This document shows, one piece after another, positions 24,687 to 32,976 of a stretch of DNA of 64,000 bases. Under the pieces are notes generated by a model. That model saw only the letters and a program-made list of their open reading frames with translations. It had not been told where the DNA came from and searched no databases. The stretch covers positions 434,001-498,000 of the forward strand of contig NZ_PZZP01000002.1 of assembly GCF_003046315.1 (NCBI RefSeq), written 5' to 3'. How positions within the stretch are numbered: position 1 is the first letter of the stretch; each line of letters opens with the position of its first letter. Origin of the DNA: Desmospora activa DSM 45169 (GTDB lineage Bacteria; Bacillota; Bacilli; Thermoactinomycetales; DSM-45169). Made by a program: the position numbers and the translations under genes.

Positions 24687-24860
24687 GTGAGTTTACTGCG
24701 GAAGGAGGTGATTCCGCATGTGGGACTTGCTGTCACGGCTTTTCAGACATCTGTGGCAAGGATTTCTGGTCTTTGGACCGGTAATGCTGGCTCACTGGCT
24801 GCAAAACCGCCAAAGACGCAAGAAGTCCGATACCCGCCGCCACGGGGACCAGACTTCTAA
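24687..24860 (+). CDS. Possible small ORF, upstream member of an overlapping pair
   Basis: A GTG start at 24687 with AAAGGAGGTG ending about seven bases before it opens a 57-codon frame beginning MSLLRKEVIPHVGLAVTAF and ending in a proline-rich tail. It overlaps the next small ORF almost completely in another frame. Its own ribosome-binding site is strong, but the sequence has no recognisable domain, so it may be a regulatory leader frame rather than a functional protein. Confidence 0.35.
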   Translation: MSLLRKEVIPHVGLAVTAFQTSVARISGLWTGNAGSLAAKPPKTQEVRYPPPRGPDF

Positions 24861-24867
24861 ACACTAA
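24718..24867 (+). CDS. Small basic membrane peptide (49 residues), unrecognised
   Basis: ATG 24718 is preceded by GAAGGAGGTGATT, a nearly perfect anti-16S match at good spacing. The peptide starts MWDLLSRLFRHLWQGF, has one membrane-like segment (about residues 13-28) and a strongly basic tail (NRQRRKKSDTRR). The Shine-Dalgarno is partly paired with CTTCCG upstream (CTTCCG...CGGAAG), so folding could hide it until the upstream frame is translated. The unit has its own promoter and terminator. Peptides of this style occur as type I toxins or small membrane modulators; which applies here is unknown. Confidence 0.5.
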   Translation: MWDLLSRLFRHLWQGFLVFGPVMLAHWLQNRQRRKKSDTRRHGDQTSKH

Positions 24868-24887
24868 ACCGTAAAGTGTTTGTTAGG

Positions 24888-24920
24888 ACGAACCCGTTGG
24901 TGCGGGTTCGTGCCTTTTAT
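24888..24920 (+). terminator. Terminator of the mini transcription unit
   Basis: ACGAACCCG and CGGGTTCGT form a perfect 9-bp stem with a 6-base loop, followed by GCCTTTTAT. A second hairpin, AAACACT / AGTGTTT, lies just upstream (24859-24881). Confidence 0.8.
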
Positions 24921-25122
24921 AGTATGTGCTTCTTTTATGTTTATTCTACCCCGATTTCAACGGAATGTAAACTAGCAGCTGCATCGATGGGCAGATATGC
25001 ATTTCAAGAAACTGCCTTCCTGTTTACAAATGGGTCGCTGAGGGGCCCATGGTCTTCTTGGTTCACTTTCTTGGATTGCCGAGGATTACCCAATAATCCC
25101 CACCGTTTCGCATGGGGTGTAG

Positions 25123-25323
25123 TCATCCCACCCATAATTGACTCATCCAATGAAAAAGCTTAAAGCCCAAATAGATGCCGACGATTCCCAAGATCCCCGG
25201 AAGTGCGGGTGGCGCTGGAATCGGCAGTTTCATCAGGGCAAACAAGAAGCCGACGATTAATCCAGTCAACAAAGGGAGAAGGTATAGTTTCATCATTGTA
25301 AATGGACAAAACGAATGTCCCAT
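25123..25323 (-). CDS. XapX (DUF1427) family small membrane protein
   Basis: Protein of 66 residues, or 56 if it starts at MKLYLL. Two membrane segments bracket the family signature KLPIPAPPALPGILGIVGIYLG, which is characteristic of XapX-domain proteins. GGAGGGGG lies directly before the first ATG. The biochemical role of the family is unknown; some members are linked to nucleoside transport. It is a single gene between the mini unit and argS. Confidence 0.8.
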   Translation of the reverse strand: MGHSFCPFTMMKLYLLPLLTGLIVGFLFALMKLPIPAPPALPGILGIVGIYLGFKLFHWMSQLWVG

Positions 25324-25498
25324 CCCCCTCCTTTCTCATCAATGCTCAATGACATCTACCAGGAGCCCCATCGCTATCCTTGAGTGGATGGGCTGCGAGC
25401 GAAAAGTAATACTGTCATATTCACGAAGTGAAGCAGTATTCTTGTCTGGGTAACCGCAACATCAAAATTCTTCCGTTGCGGTAGAAAATCAAGTTTCC

Positions 25499-27169
25499 TC
25501 ACATTTTTTCCGGGGCGTGTACACCGATCATGGAAAGCCCGTTTTTCAACACTTGGGCTACTCCGATCAATAGGGAGAGACGGGCCCGGGTCAAGGTTTG
25601 ATCTTCCTGAATTACCCGGTTGGCATTGTAATAGCTGTGCAATTGGGTCGCCAGCTCATACAGATAGCGCACCACCCGATGAGGAGTCAGCTGGTCTGCG
25701 GCAATAGCCACTTCACTGGGGAACTCCGCCAGTTTTTGTAATAGGTCGTATTCCTGTTCCACCGTCAGCGCGGACAGAGAAACTGGATCCAACTCTACGG
25801 AAATGCCCCGTTCCCTCGCCTGCTGAAAAACGCTGTTAATGCGGGCATGGGCGTATTGTACATAAAAAACCGGGTTTTCGTTGGAGTGGGAGACGGCCAA
25901 ATCCATATCAAAGTCAAGATGGCTGTCCGGACTCCGCATGGCAAAAATATAGCGGGTGGCATCCACCCCTACTTCCTCCATCAGTTCAACCAGGGTGATC
26001 GCTTTACCGGTCCGTTTTGACATTTTTACTAGCTCTCCACCCTGATATAGCTTCACCATCTGCGTAATCAAAAATGTCATCTTCTCTGGGTCAAATCCCA
26101 GTGCGGTCATGGCCGCTTTCATTCGAGGAACATAGCCATGATGATCGGCGCCAAAAATATTGACGATACGATCAAAGCCACGGTTGTATTTGTCGCGGTG
26201 ATAGGCAATATCCGGTGTAAAATATGTGAAGGAACCATCTTGCTTTACCAATACCCGGTCCTTATCGTCACCAAAGGCAGACGCTTTCAACCAGACAGCG
26301 CCCTCTTTTTCATAGGTTTGCCCTAAACGGGTCAACTCCTCTACCGCCGCCTGTACAGTTCCAGACTGATACATCCCTGTCTCGCTAAACCAACTGTCAA
26401 ACCGAACACGATAATTTTCCAAATCACGCTTGATTTTACCCAACAGGTGACGCAAACCGTATTCCCGGATAAAAGCGAAACGATCGTCCCGATCCATGTG
26501 GATGAGACGGTCTCCTTCTTCTTCCGCCAGCTTCCGCCCCAGTTCCACGATATCCTGGCCACGGTATCCATCTTCCGGGAATGCCGCCTCCAGGCCCAAC
26601 GCTTCCCGATAGCGGGCCTCCAATGATGCTGCCATCAGGTTCATCTGGTTGCCGGCATCATTGATATAGTATTCACGGGTGACATCATATCCCGCTGCAT
26701 CCAGCACATTGCACAAAACATCCCCGATCGCCGCCCCGCGAGCATGTCCCAGATGAAGGCTACCGGTGGGGTTGGCACTAACAAACTCCACCAGCACTTT
26801 TTTGCCATCTCCGGAGTCGGAAGTTCCGTAACGCTCTCCCGACACCGCCATCTCTGTTAGGACATTTGTCAAAAACGAGCGATCGATAAAAAAGTTGATA
26901 AACCCCGGTCCAGCCACCTCAATCTCTTTGATAAACGCTTTTTGCCGATCAAGGTGCTTCACGATTGCCGCTGCAATCTGGCGCGGGTTTTGTTTGGCGA
27001 TTTTGGTCAATTGCATCGCCAGATTGGTAGCCAAATCCCCGTGGGTTTTATCCCGCGGCACTTCCAGATGTACGGGGGGAACTTCAGCCTCTCCAGCCAA
27101 TCCGGCCCGTACGGCCGCCTCTTTTAATTCCTGTTTCAATATTTCCTGCATATGTTCCAATGCGTTCAT
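25499..27169 (-). CDS. argS: Arginyl-tRNA synthetase
   Basis: Class I aminoacyl-tRNA synthetase of 556 residues that charges tRNA-Arg. It shows the N-terminal Add1 domain (about residues 1-110), the HIGH-like motif HLGHARG in NPTGSLHLGHARGAAIGD, the class I motif KMSKR for KMSKS, and the C-terminal DALR anticodon domain ending in HAPEKM. The ATG at 27169 is chosen because it overlaps the ywiB stop as ATGA; an alternative start eight codons upstream is less likely. It forms an operon with ywiB, the usual neighbour in Bacillus. Weak hairpins follow at 25454-25481 and 25404-25443, without a clear T run. Confidence 0.97.
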   Translation of the reverse strand: MNALEHMQEILKQELKEAAVRAGLAGEAEVPPVHLEVPRDKTHGDLATNLAMQLTKIAKQNPRQIAAAIVKHLDRQKAFIKEIEVAGPGFINFFIDRSFLTNVLTEMAVSGERYGTSDSGDGKKVLVEFVSANPTGSLHLGHARGAAIGDVLCNVLDAAGYDVTREYYINDAGNQMNLMAASLEARYREALGLEAAFPEDGYRGQDIVELGRKLAEEEGDRLIHMDRDDRFAFIREYGLRHLLGKIKRDLENYRVRFDSWFSETGMYQSGTVQAAVEELTRLGQTYEKEGAVWLKASAFGDDKDRVLVKQDGSFTYFTPDIAYHRDKYNRGFDRIVNIFGADHHGYVPRMKAAMTALGFDPEKMTFLITQMVKLYQGGELVKMSKRTGKAITLVELMEEVGVDATRYIFAMRSPDSHLDFDMDLAVSHSNENPVFYVQYAHARINSVFQQARERGISVELDPVSLSALTVEQEYDLLQKLAEFPSEVAIAADQLTPHRVVRYLYELATQLHSYYNANRVIQEDQTLTRARLSLLIGVAQVLKNGLSMIGVHAPEKM

Positions 27170-27585
27170 AATTCTTTTGATCCCTCCGTCCAACGGATAT
27201 CCAACTGGTATAGGCCCATCACTTCTTCACCCGTGCTCAGATGAAAAGAAAACCGGATGTGACCGTCTTCGCGGACATAATCCACCGTTTCCACTTTCAA
27301 CTCCGACGTGCCTCCCATTGCTTCAATCACACTGTAGGTGGTTGTCCCGGGCCGATAAGTTGTCCGATAAGAAATCATCCCTTGCCGGATTACCATCACT
27401 TCTTCCGGCCCGGCTTTGACTGTCGTTCGGACTTGATCGGACTCTCCCATATTTTCTACATAACGGAGAATCCAGATGTCTCCTTTTTGCTCTAAGCGGC
27501 CGTCCAACTGCTGATCAATACTCTCCTGTTTACCATTATCCCCAGAATGGATGTGGGAGGATATCTCCAGGCGTATCGTACTCAC
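27166..27585 (-). CDS. ywiB: DUF1934 (YwiB) family beta-barrel protein
   Basis: Protein of 139 residues from GTG 27585, with AAAGGAG eight bases upstream. It consists of alternating strands typical of the DUF1934 calycin-like barrel: TIRLEISSHI, WILRYVENM, TTVKAGPEEVMVIRQG, and LYQLDIRWTEGSKEL at the end. The function of the family is unknown; it is nearly always next to argS in Bacillales, as here, with an ATGA overlap. The longer frame to 27618 lacks a ribosome-binding site. Confidence 0.88.
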   Translation of the reverse strand: MSTIRLEISSHIHSGDNGKQESIDQQLDGRLEQKGDIWILRYVENMGESDQVRTTVKAGPEEVMVIRQGMISYRTTYRPGTTTYSVIEAMGGTSELKVETVDYVREDGHIRFSFHLSTGEEVMGLYQLDIRWTEGSKEL

Positions 27586-27720
27586 ATCGACGGCTCCTTT
27601 CCTTCGATACTCCAGCAAGGCAAACCCTCCCTACAAATAAGGGAAGGTTTTGGTAGGGTGGTAAAAAGTAAAAACCGTTCATCCCAGCTCCTGCCTGCAA
27701 AAGCGGGCAAAACAAACTGA

Positions 27721-27801
27721 GTGCAGTGCGAGACTTGGGAACGAAGTGACCATAGCGAGACTTGTGCTGGTAAGTGCAGTGCGAGACTTGGGAACGAAGT
27801 G
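27721..27801. repeat. Dispersed ~50-bp repeat family, 1.5 copies
   Basis: GTGCAGTGCGAGACTTGGGA and the following GAACGAAGTG occur at 27721 and again at 27774 (period 53), separated by ACCATAGCGAGACTTGTGCTGG. The same unit, slightly diverged, forms the tandem array at 47961-48150 and a single inverted copy at 56689-56734. It lies between speB and ywiB in non-coding sequence. Confidence 0.75.
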
Positions 27802-27879
27802 CTCGCTTTTACCCACCCCAGTAGCCACCGTTAAGCGGTACAGCAAAGGGTGTGCGCTTCCAAACACCCCTTCTGGACT

Positions 27880-28755
27880 TCACCGGGTAAAGCCCAACAG
27901 CATTTCGCGCAACACCTTGGCCGCCACTACAGGTGTTTGATCGCTGGGATCGTATGCCGGTGCCACTTCGACCAAGTCAGCCCCTACCACATGGACACCG
28001 GATTGGGCGATGGCGTGGATGGACGCCAGCAATTCCGTCGAAGTGATCCCTCCCGGTTCCGGAGTACCTGTTCCCGGCGCAAAAGCCGGATCCAACACAT
28101 CGATATCCACCGTAACATAGACGGGACGTCCATCCAGTTGCGGCAACGCTTCTTTGAGAGGCTGCAAAACGTGATACGGGTGGAAATGAATCCCCTCCCG
28201 CTGCGCATATTGGAACTCCTCCCGCGTACCGGAACGGATGCCGAACTGGTACACATTTTCCGCTCCCAACAGCTGTGCGATTTTGCGCAATGGCGTAGCA
28301 TGGGAGTAAATCTCCCCTTCATAATCGGTACGCAAATCGGCGTGGGCATCCAAATGGATTACCGCCAATCGGGGATGGTGCTTATGCACTTCCCGCACAG
28401 CCGGCCATGTCACCAAATGCTCACCGCCGATGCCGATGGGACGCTTTTTTCGATCCATCACTTTTTCGACAAACTGGCCGATTACCTGGATGCTTTTCTC
28501 CGGATTCCCGAAGGGTAGGGGAATATCGCCAGCATCATAGTAATGGATATCGGATAAATCCCGATCGAGATAAGGGCTGTACTCTTCCAGCACGATCGAG
28601 ACTTCCCGCACTCGATTGGGACCGAAGCGGGAGCCCGGCCGATAACTGACGGTCCAGTCCATCGGCATCCCGTACAGCACCGTTTCCGCCCGTTCCAGAT
28701 CGGAGGTAGACCCGATAAACACATGGCCAGAATAAGCTTCGTCAAAACGCACCAC
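27880..28755 (-). CDS. speB: Agmatinase (ureohydrolase)
   Basis: Enzyme of 291 residues that hydrolyses agmatine to putrescine and urea, with a binuclear Mn centre. Metal-binding motifs of the arginase fold are present: GGEHLVTWP, IHLDAHADLR and VTVDIDVLDPAFAPG. YRPGSRFGPNRVRE near the start is typical of agmatinases rather than arginases. It starts at GTG 28755, with AGGAG five bases upstream, three bases after the speE stop, so the two are one polyamine operon: SpeB makes the putrescine that SpeE converts to spermidine. Confidence 0.94.
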   Translation of the reverse strand: MVRFDEAYSGHVFIGSTSDLERAETVLYGMPMDWTVSYRPGSRFGPNRVREVSIVLEEYSPYLDRDLSDIHYYDAGDIPLPFGNPEKSIQVIGQFVEKVMDRKKRPIGIGGEHLVTWPAVREVHKHHPRLAVIHLDAHADLRTDYEGEIYSHATPLRKIAQLLGAENVYQFGIRSGTREEFQYAQREGIHFHPYHVLQPLKEALPQLDGRPVYVTVDIDVLDPAFAPGTGTPEPGGITSTELLASIHAIAQSGVHVVGADLVEVAPAYDPSDQTPVVAAKVLREMLLGFTR

Positions 28756-28758
28756 GGA

Positions 28759-29607
28759 TCACTCCTGTTCCGTTAATTCCTTGACAAACGCCGGCAGCGA
28801 AAACAGCGCATGGTGTAGTTCCGGCGTGTAATAACGGGTAGCCAATTCGGGGATGTCGCCGGGGTCCACCGCCAACGGGTCTCGCTCCTTGGAACCTAGG
28901 GTAAAGCTCCACAATCCGCTGGGATAGGTGGGGATGCTGGCTGTATATAAGCGTGTCACCGGGAAAAGGGAACGGATATCCCGATTTACCTGGACGATCA
29001 GATCTCGATTAAACCAGGGGGATTCCGTCTGTGCTACCATCACGCCATCCCCTCGCAACGCCTGGTGAATCCCTTGGTAAAACGGACGCTGAAACAAGCC
29101 AACAGCCGGTCCCACCGGTTCGGTAGAGTCAACCAGAATGACATCATACTCTTCCGGATGTGCGTCGATGTGCTTAATCCCATCCTCGACACAAATGCGA
29201 ACCCGGGGATCGGACAGTGCACCGGCGATAGCGGGGAAATATTCGCGGGAAACGTCAACCACACGGCCGTCAATTTCACAAAGAGTGGCGGATTCCACGC
29301 TGGGGTGCTTCAGCACTTCACGGATCACCCCACCATCTCCACCGCCGACAACAAGCACCCGTTTAGGGTTCGGATGGGTAACCATGCCGACATGTGCCAG
29401 CATTTCATGATAGGCAAATTCATCCCGGTCCGTCGTCATCACCATTCCATCCAAAACCAACATTCGACCAAACTCCTCCGTCTCAATCACATCCAAGCTT
29501 TGAAACTCGGTCTGTTCATGATGGAGGGTTTGTCCAATTTTAGCGGTGATCCCAAAATTGGGTGTTTGTTTTTCCGTATACCACAATTGCATATCCATGG
29601 ATTCCAT
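28759..29607 (-). CDS. speE: Spermidine synthase
   Basis: Aminopropyltransferase of 282 residues transferring the propylamine group of decarboxylated SAM to putrescine. It shows the beta-stranded N-terminal domain ([12 protein letters not shown]), [20 protein letters not shown], the SAM-type motif [29 protein letters not shown], and the active-site DSTEPVGPA. Aggag-type ribosome binding (AAAGGAGAAG) fixes the ATG at 29607. Upstream gene of the speE-speB pair. Confidence 0.95.
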   Translation of the reverse strand: MESMDMQLWYTEKQTPNFGITAKIGQTLHHEQTEFQSLDVIETEEFGRMLVLDGMVMTTDRDEFAYHEMLAHVGMVTHPNPKRVLVVGGGDGGVIREVLKHPSVESATLCEIDGRVVDVSREYFPAIAGALSDPRVRICVEDGIKHIDAHPEEYDVILVDSTEPVGPAVGLFQRPFYQGIHQALRGDGVMVAQTESPWFNRDLIVQVNRDIRSLFPVTRLYTASIPTYPSGLWSFTLGSKERDPLAVDPGDIPELATRYYTPELHHALFSLPAFVKELTEQE

Positions 29608-29929
29608 TCTTCTCCTTTACTACAAACCTCCCTTAAGAATAATCCAATCAACGGCCCAACACAATCATGAATCAAGGATATCCTCGACTTTCGCATTAGT
29701 TCCTGTGTAGGAGGAAGGGATTTTTGGATCTGCTGAGCAGCATAGCAAAGACACTTCGCTCCCAAAAGTAATCCCATTATTTAGATCGACAACAGACTTC
29801 CTCTGTATAAGTGCCCCTTTCGCTCTTCATACTAGTAAGGATTGCCAGGCCGGGGGATACCATAACAGTCGTGAAGGAAATCACCCCGAACCGCCCACAT
29901 CACTTGACCCATCAACAGGGGGAATGACG
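29608..29929. other. Intergenic region between divergent speE and the PBP gene
   Basis: About 320 bases with no ORF that has a ribosome-binding site. It should contain promoters for both flanking genes, but none is clear. Around 29740-29770 the minus strand reads TTGGGAGCGAAGTG, similar to part of the dispersed ~50-bp repeat; this may be a degraded copy. Confidence 0.4.
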
Positions 29930-31981
29930 ATGGCCGATAACATCGATCGTACCACATCCACTAATTCCATCCCATCCATCTTCCCAGCCGTCGGACGCTG
30001 GTGGCGGAGAGGGCGCCTCCTGTTGCGTTGGGCTCTTTTTTGTCTGTTGGCCGGGGTAGGCCTCGCCATTCTCACCGTCCTTTATTTAAAATCAAAGCCC
30101 CTGCCTCCCCCTGATATCGGCATGACCACGCAAATCGTCGATGTGCGGGGACGGGCTATCGATCAATGGGATAAAGGGGAGCACCGGAATTATATCCCGT
30201 TAAAACAACTGCCCGCCTCGTTGATCCAGGCTACGCTGATCGCAGAAGATCGCCAGTTTTATCACCATCACGGCTTCTCCCCGCGGGGAATCCTGCGGGC
30301 TGCCTGGGTCAATCTGCGATCCGGACGGGTGGCCCAAGGAGCCAGTACAATCACGCAACAACTGGCCCGCAATCTCTATCTAACCCATGACCGTACCTGG
30401 TCTCGTAAATTAAAAGAAGCGATTTACACCGCACAGTTGGAACTTCATTTTAGTAAAGATGAAATTCTGGAGATGTATCTAAACAAAATTTATTACGGCC
30501 ATGGCTCCTATGGAGCGGAGCGGGCGGCCCGGGCTTATTTCGGTAAGCCTGCCCACCGTCTTACATTGGCGGAAAGTGCGATGCTGGCGGGAATTCCGCG
30601 TGGCCCACGTTGGTATTCCCCCTTACAAAACGAAACACGGGCCAAGCAGCGGCAACTCGCCATTCTGGATGCTATGACTCGCCATCGGACCATTACGGCG
30701 CAAGCGGCGAAGCAGGCCAAACAAGAGCAGCTGGTGTTCTCCACGCCACCCAAACCCGGTCCAGCCCGTGCTCCCTGGTTTCGGGATGTTGTGCTCAATG
30801 AGGCCGTCTCCCGCTTTGGTTTGGATGAGGCGCTAGTACAGAACGGTGGTTTACGGATTTATACCACGCTGGATTTGTCGATGCAGGAGCAGGCAGAACA
30901 TGCGATGGAACACAGCTTAGCCGCCCAACCTGACTTAGAGGGAGCATTGATCAGCGTCGACCCACAAACCGGCCACATTAAAGCAATGGTGGGGGGAAAA
31001 GATTATCGTCGTTCCCAATTTAATCGAGTTTTTGCCAAACGGCAGCCGGGTTCCACTTTTAAACCGGTTGTGTACCTGGCTGCGCTGGAACGAGGACTAA
31101 CTCCCGCTGCCCGTTTTGAAAGCAAGCCGACATCGTTTTTCCATGAGGAAAAACCATACCGTCCTACCAACTATCACGGGCGTTATGCCAATCGCTTCAT
31201 CTCCATGGGGGAAGCAATCGCCACCTCGGACAATGTATACGCCATTCATACCCATCTGACGATCGGAGAGGAAGAAACCGTACGTATGGCTCGACGCCTC
31301 GGTATTCACAGCCCGCTAAACCCGGTTCCTTCTCTGGCCCTGGGCACCAGCGACGTCAGCCCTTATGAGATGGTTCAGGTATATGCTACATTGGCAGCTG
31401 GTGGAATGCACCATCCCCCCACTTCCATCCTGCGGGTCGAAGCGCCTGACGGCCGGGTGCTGGCACAAGCAAAACCGCAGGAAGAAAAGGTGCTCTCTCC
31501 CGCAGAAGCATTTGTGATGACCCATATGCTGAAAAAGGTATTTCAACCAGGAGGAACCGCCAATCGCGTCAAGCAGTTCCTTAAACGGCCGGTAGCAGGC
31601 AAAACCGGCAGTACCGACTGGGATTCTTGGCTGTCGGGCTATACCCCAGATCTAGCCACTACGGTGTGGCTGGGATTCGATCAGCACCGGCCGTTGCCGC
31701 AGGGCACCTCCCGTTTGACGCATCAAGCATGGGGCTCCTTTATGCGGGATGCGTTGGCCCATGTAAAGCCACACCGTTTCTCCGTTCCCCAGGGAGTGGT
31801 ACGGGTGAAGATCGATCCAGAAAGCGGGTTGGTGGCGGGATCAGAGTGCCCCCGCACCATCGATTCCTACTTTTTACAGGGTACGGAACCTAGGCAAACC
31901 TGTTCCCTCCATCACCCTAAACCAAAAGAAGAGCGAAACTCATCCTGGTGGGAGCGCATCATAAAATGGTGGTTCGGTTAA
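29930..31981 (+). CDS. Class A penicillin-binding protein (transglycosylase/transpeptidase)
   Basis: Bifunctional peptidoglycan synthase of 683 residues. A basic N-terminal tail precedes one membrane segment (about residues 33-55). The glycosyltransferase domain carries the catalytic Glu in LIAEDRQFYHHHGF, GASTITQQLARNL and KLKEAIYTAQLE. The transpeptidase domain has S-T-F-K in QPGSTFKPVVYL, the SDN triad in IATSDNVYAIH, and KTG in VAGKTGSTDWDSW. The C-terminal tail is short and lacks PASTA or FN3 domains. ATG 29930 is better spaced from AGGGGGA than ATG 29924. It is a single-gene unit; Bacillus paralogues include PbpF, PbpG and PonA, but I cannot say which it matches. Confidence 0.93.
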   Translation: MADNIDRTTSTNSIPSIFPAVGRWWRRGRLLLRWALFCLLAGVGLAILTVLYLKSKPLPPPDIGMTTQIVDVRGRAIDQWDKGEHRNYIPLKQLPASLIQATLIAEDRQFYHHHGFSPRGILRAAWVNLRSGRVAQGASTITQQLARNLYLTHDRTWSRKLKEAIYTAQLELHFSKDEILEMYLNKIYYGHGSYGAERAARAYFGKPAHRLTLAESAMLAGIPRGPRWYSPLQNETRAKQRQLAILDAMTRHRTITAQAAKQAKQEQLVFSTPPKPGPARAPWFRDVVLNEAVSRFGLDEALVQNGGLRIYTTLDLSMQEQAEHAMEHSLAAQPDLEGALISVDPQTGHIKAMVGGKDYRRSQFNRVFAKRQPGSTFKPVVYLAALERGLTPAARFESKPTSFFHEEKPYRPTNYHGRYANRFISMGEAIATSDNVYAIHTHLTIGEEETVRMARRLGIHSPLNPVPSLALGTSDVSPYEMVQVYATLAAGGMHHPPTSILRVEAPDGRVLAQAKPQEEKVLSPAEAFVMTHMLKKVFQPGGTANRVKQFLKRPVAGKTGSTDWDSWLSGYTPDLATTVWLGFDQHRPLPQGTSRLTHQAWGSFMRDALAHVKPHRFSVPQGVVRVKIDPESGLVAGSECPRTIDSYFLQGTEPRQTCSLHHPKPKEERNSSWWERIIKWWFG

Positions 31982-31998
31982 ACCGACCACCATTTTTA
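31964..31998. terminator. Bidirectional terminator between the PBP gene and the mdc operon
   Basis: AAATGGTGGT-TCGGTT pairs with AACCGA-CCACCATTT, with T runs on both strands. The stem includes the PBP stop codon, and the structure also faces the end of the minus-strand malonate operon. Confidence 0.85.
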
Positions 31999-32017
31999 TC
32001 CTTCGATACACCCCTCG

Positions 32018-32248
32018 TCAGCAGTCGTCGCTTCCTCCTACTTTTCCTTCACCATCGGCCAGCACGCCATCATTGTGCAAGGTGATCAGGTTTGCTTCAC
32101 TCAATTCTTTGATCACTTCGTAGAAGCTGTCCCGCCTCTCCTCCGGTAGACGATTAACAAATCGATTAATCGCTTCTGGAGAGGCATTCGGCGTAAAATG
32201 AACTCCACCGTGACGAGCATAGTGTTCGTTTTGATCTGTTGGTTCCAT
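32018..32248 (-). CDS. Small hypothetical protein at the end of the malonate operon
   Basis: Acidic protein of 76 residues starting at ATG 32248 with AAAGGAGGCGG well placed upstream. It begins MEPTDQNEHYARHGGVHFTP, has an amphipathic helical middle (PEAINRFVNRLPEERRDSFYEVIKEL split by turns) and ends in SDDC. I do not recognise it. It follows mdcG by about 100 bases on the same strand, so it may be transcribed with the operon. Longer frames upstream are not used because they lack a start signal. Confidence 0.6.
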   Translation of the reverse strand: MEPTDQNEHYARHGGVHFTPNASPEAINRFVNRLPEERRDSFYEVIKELSEANLITLHNDGVLADGEGKVGGSDDC

Positions 32249-32352
32249 GGAAACCGCCTCCTTTCCCATAGGGTGTGCGGATGGCGGTAACAATATTGCT
32301 TTTTCCTCTTGACCACTCTCCATGCGTAAACCAGGGGATTCTGCTGTCACAC

Positions 32353-32976
32353 TCACAGCTCCTCCCGTGTGATAAGTACCGGTCCATTCATCGTTCGCAG
32401 CAGAATTTTTTCCCCTTCCCCCGCGTATTCCGTCAGAGCTACCGCTCCAATCGCTGTCTCTATCTGCACATCCACTCGCACAGGGACAACCTCCAACGCC
32501 CGAACCAGCCAATGGGCAGTTTCATATGGGATCTCGTCCGGTGTTCTCAAAATGAGATCAAGGTCACTGGTGGGCTTTACGACAGGTACGCCTGTCGCCA
32601 GTTCAAATCCCACACTGCCGACCGGCCCCCAAGAAAGAGAAACTCTCTCCATGATCGCTTTTACGACATCCAATGCTGCAATCGCCTGTTGAAATCGAGA
32701 TCTCCGCATCTTTTGCCAATCTCTTGCTACAGCCAACCGCTCTGGAGATATTTGCTCCTGCACCAATCCCGGCGGCAGATAAGCCGCAAACCGTTGCTTC
32801 CGTTCCTTTCCCCTCACCCCCACAGGAATGAGACCATTCTTTACTGGTGCCCTCCTTACCACTACCCAAGGGGCGATACACAAAGATTCCCCAACCCATT
32901 CAGGCGGCGTCACATCCGTGACCAAATCCTTCGCTTTCCCCAACCTCAACAGGTAGTGTGGCAAAAAGTCTCCCAT
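32353..32976 (-). CDS. mdcG: Malonate decarboxylase holo-ACP synthase (phosphoribosyl-dephospho-CoA transferase)
   Basis: Enzyme of 207 residues that attaches 2'-(5''-triphosphoribosyl)-3'-dephospho-CoA, made by MdcB, to the serine of the MdcC carrier. Family text includes PHYLLRL near the N-terminus, APWVVVRRAP, the nucleotidyltransferase-like GSVGFELATG with SDLDLILRTP (acidic metal site), and VDVQIET. It overlaps the end of mdcDE by 31 bases, consistent with one polycistronic unit. It lies last among the recognised mdc genes. Confidence 0.88.
   Translation of the reverse strand: MGDFLPHYLLRLGKAKDLVTDVTPPEWVGESLCIAPWVVVRRAPVKNGLIPVGVRGKERKQRFAAYLPPGLVQEQISPERLAVARDWQKMRRSRFQQAIAALDVVKAIMERVSLSWGPVGSVGFELATGVPVVKPTSDLDLILRTPDEIPYETAHWLVRALEVVPVRVDVQIETAIGAVALTEYAGEGEKILLRTMNGPVLITREEL

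Noticed and set aside
25404-25481. Firm terminator for argS
   Set aside because: Two hairpins exist (CCGCAAC/GTTGCGG and AATACTG/CAGTATT), but neither is followed by a proper T run on the minus strand.
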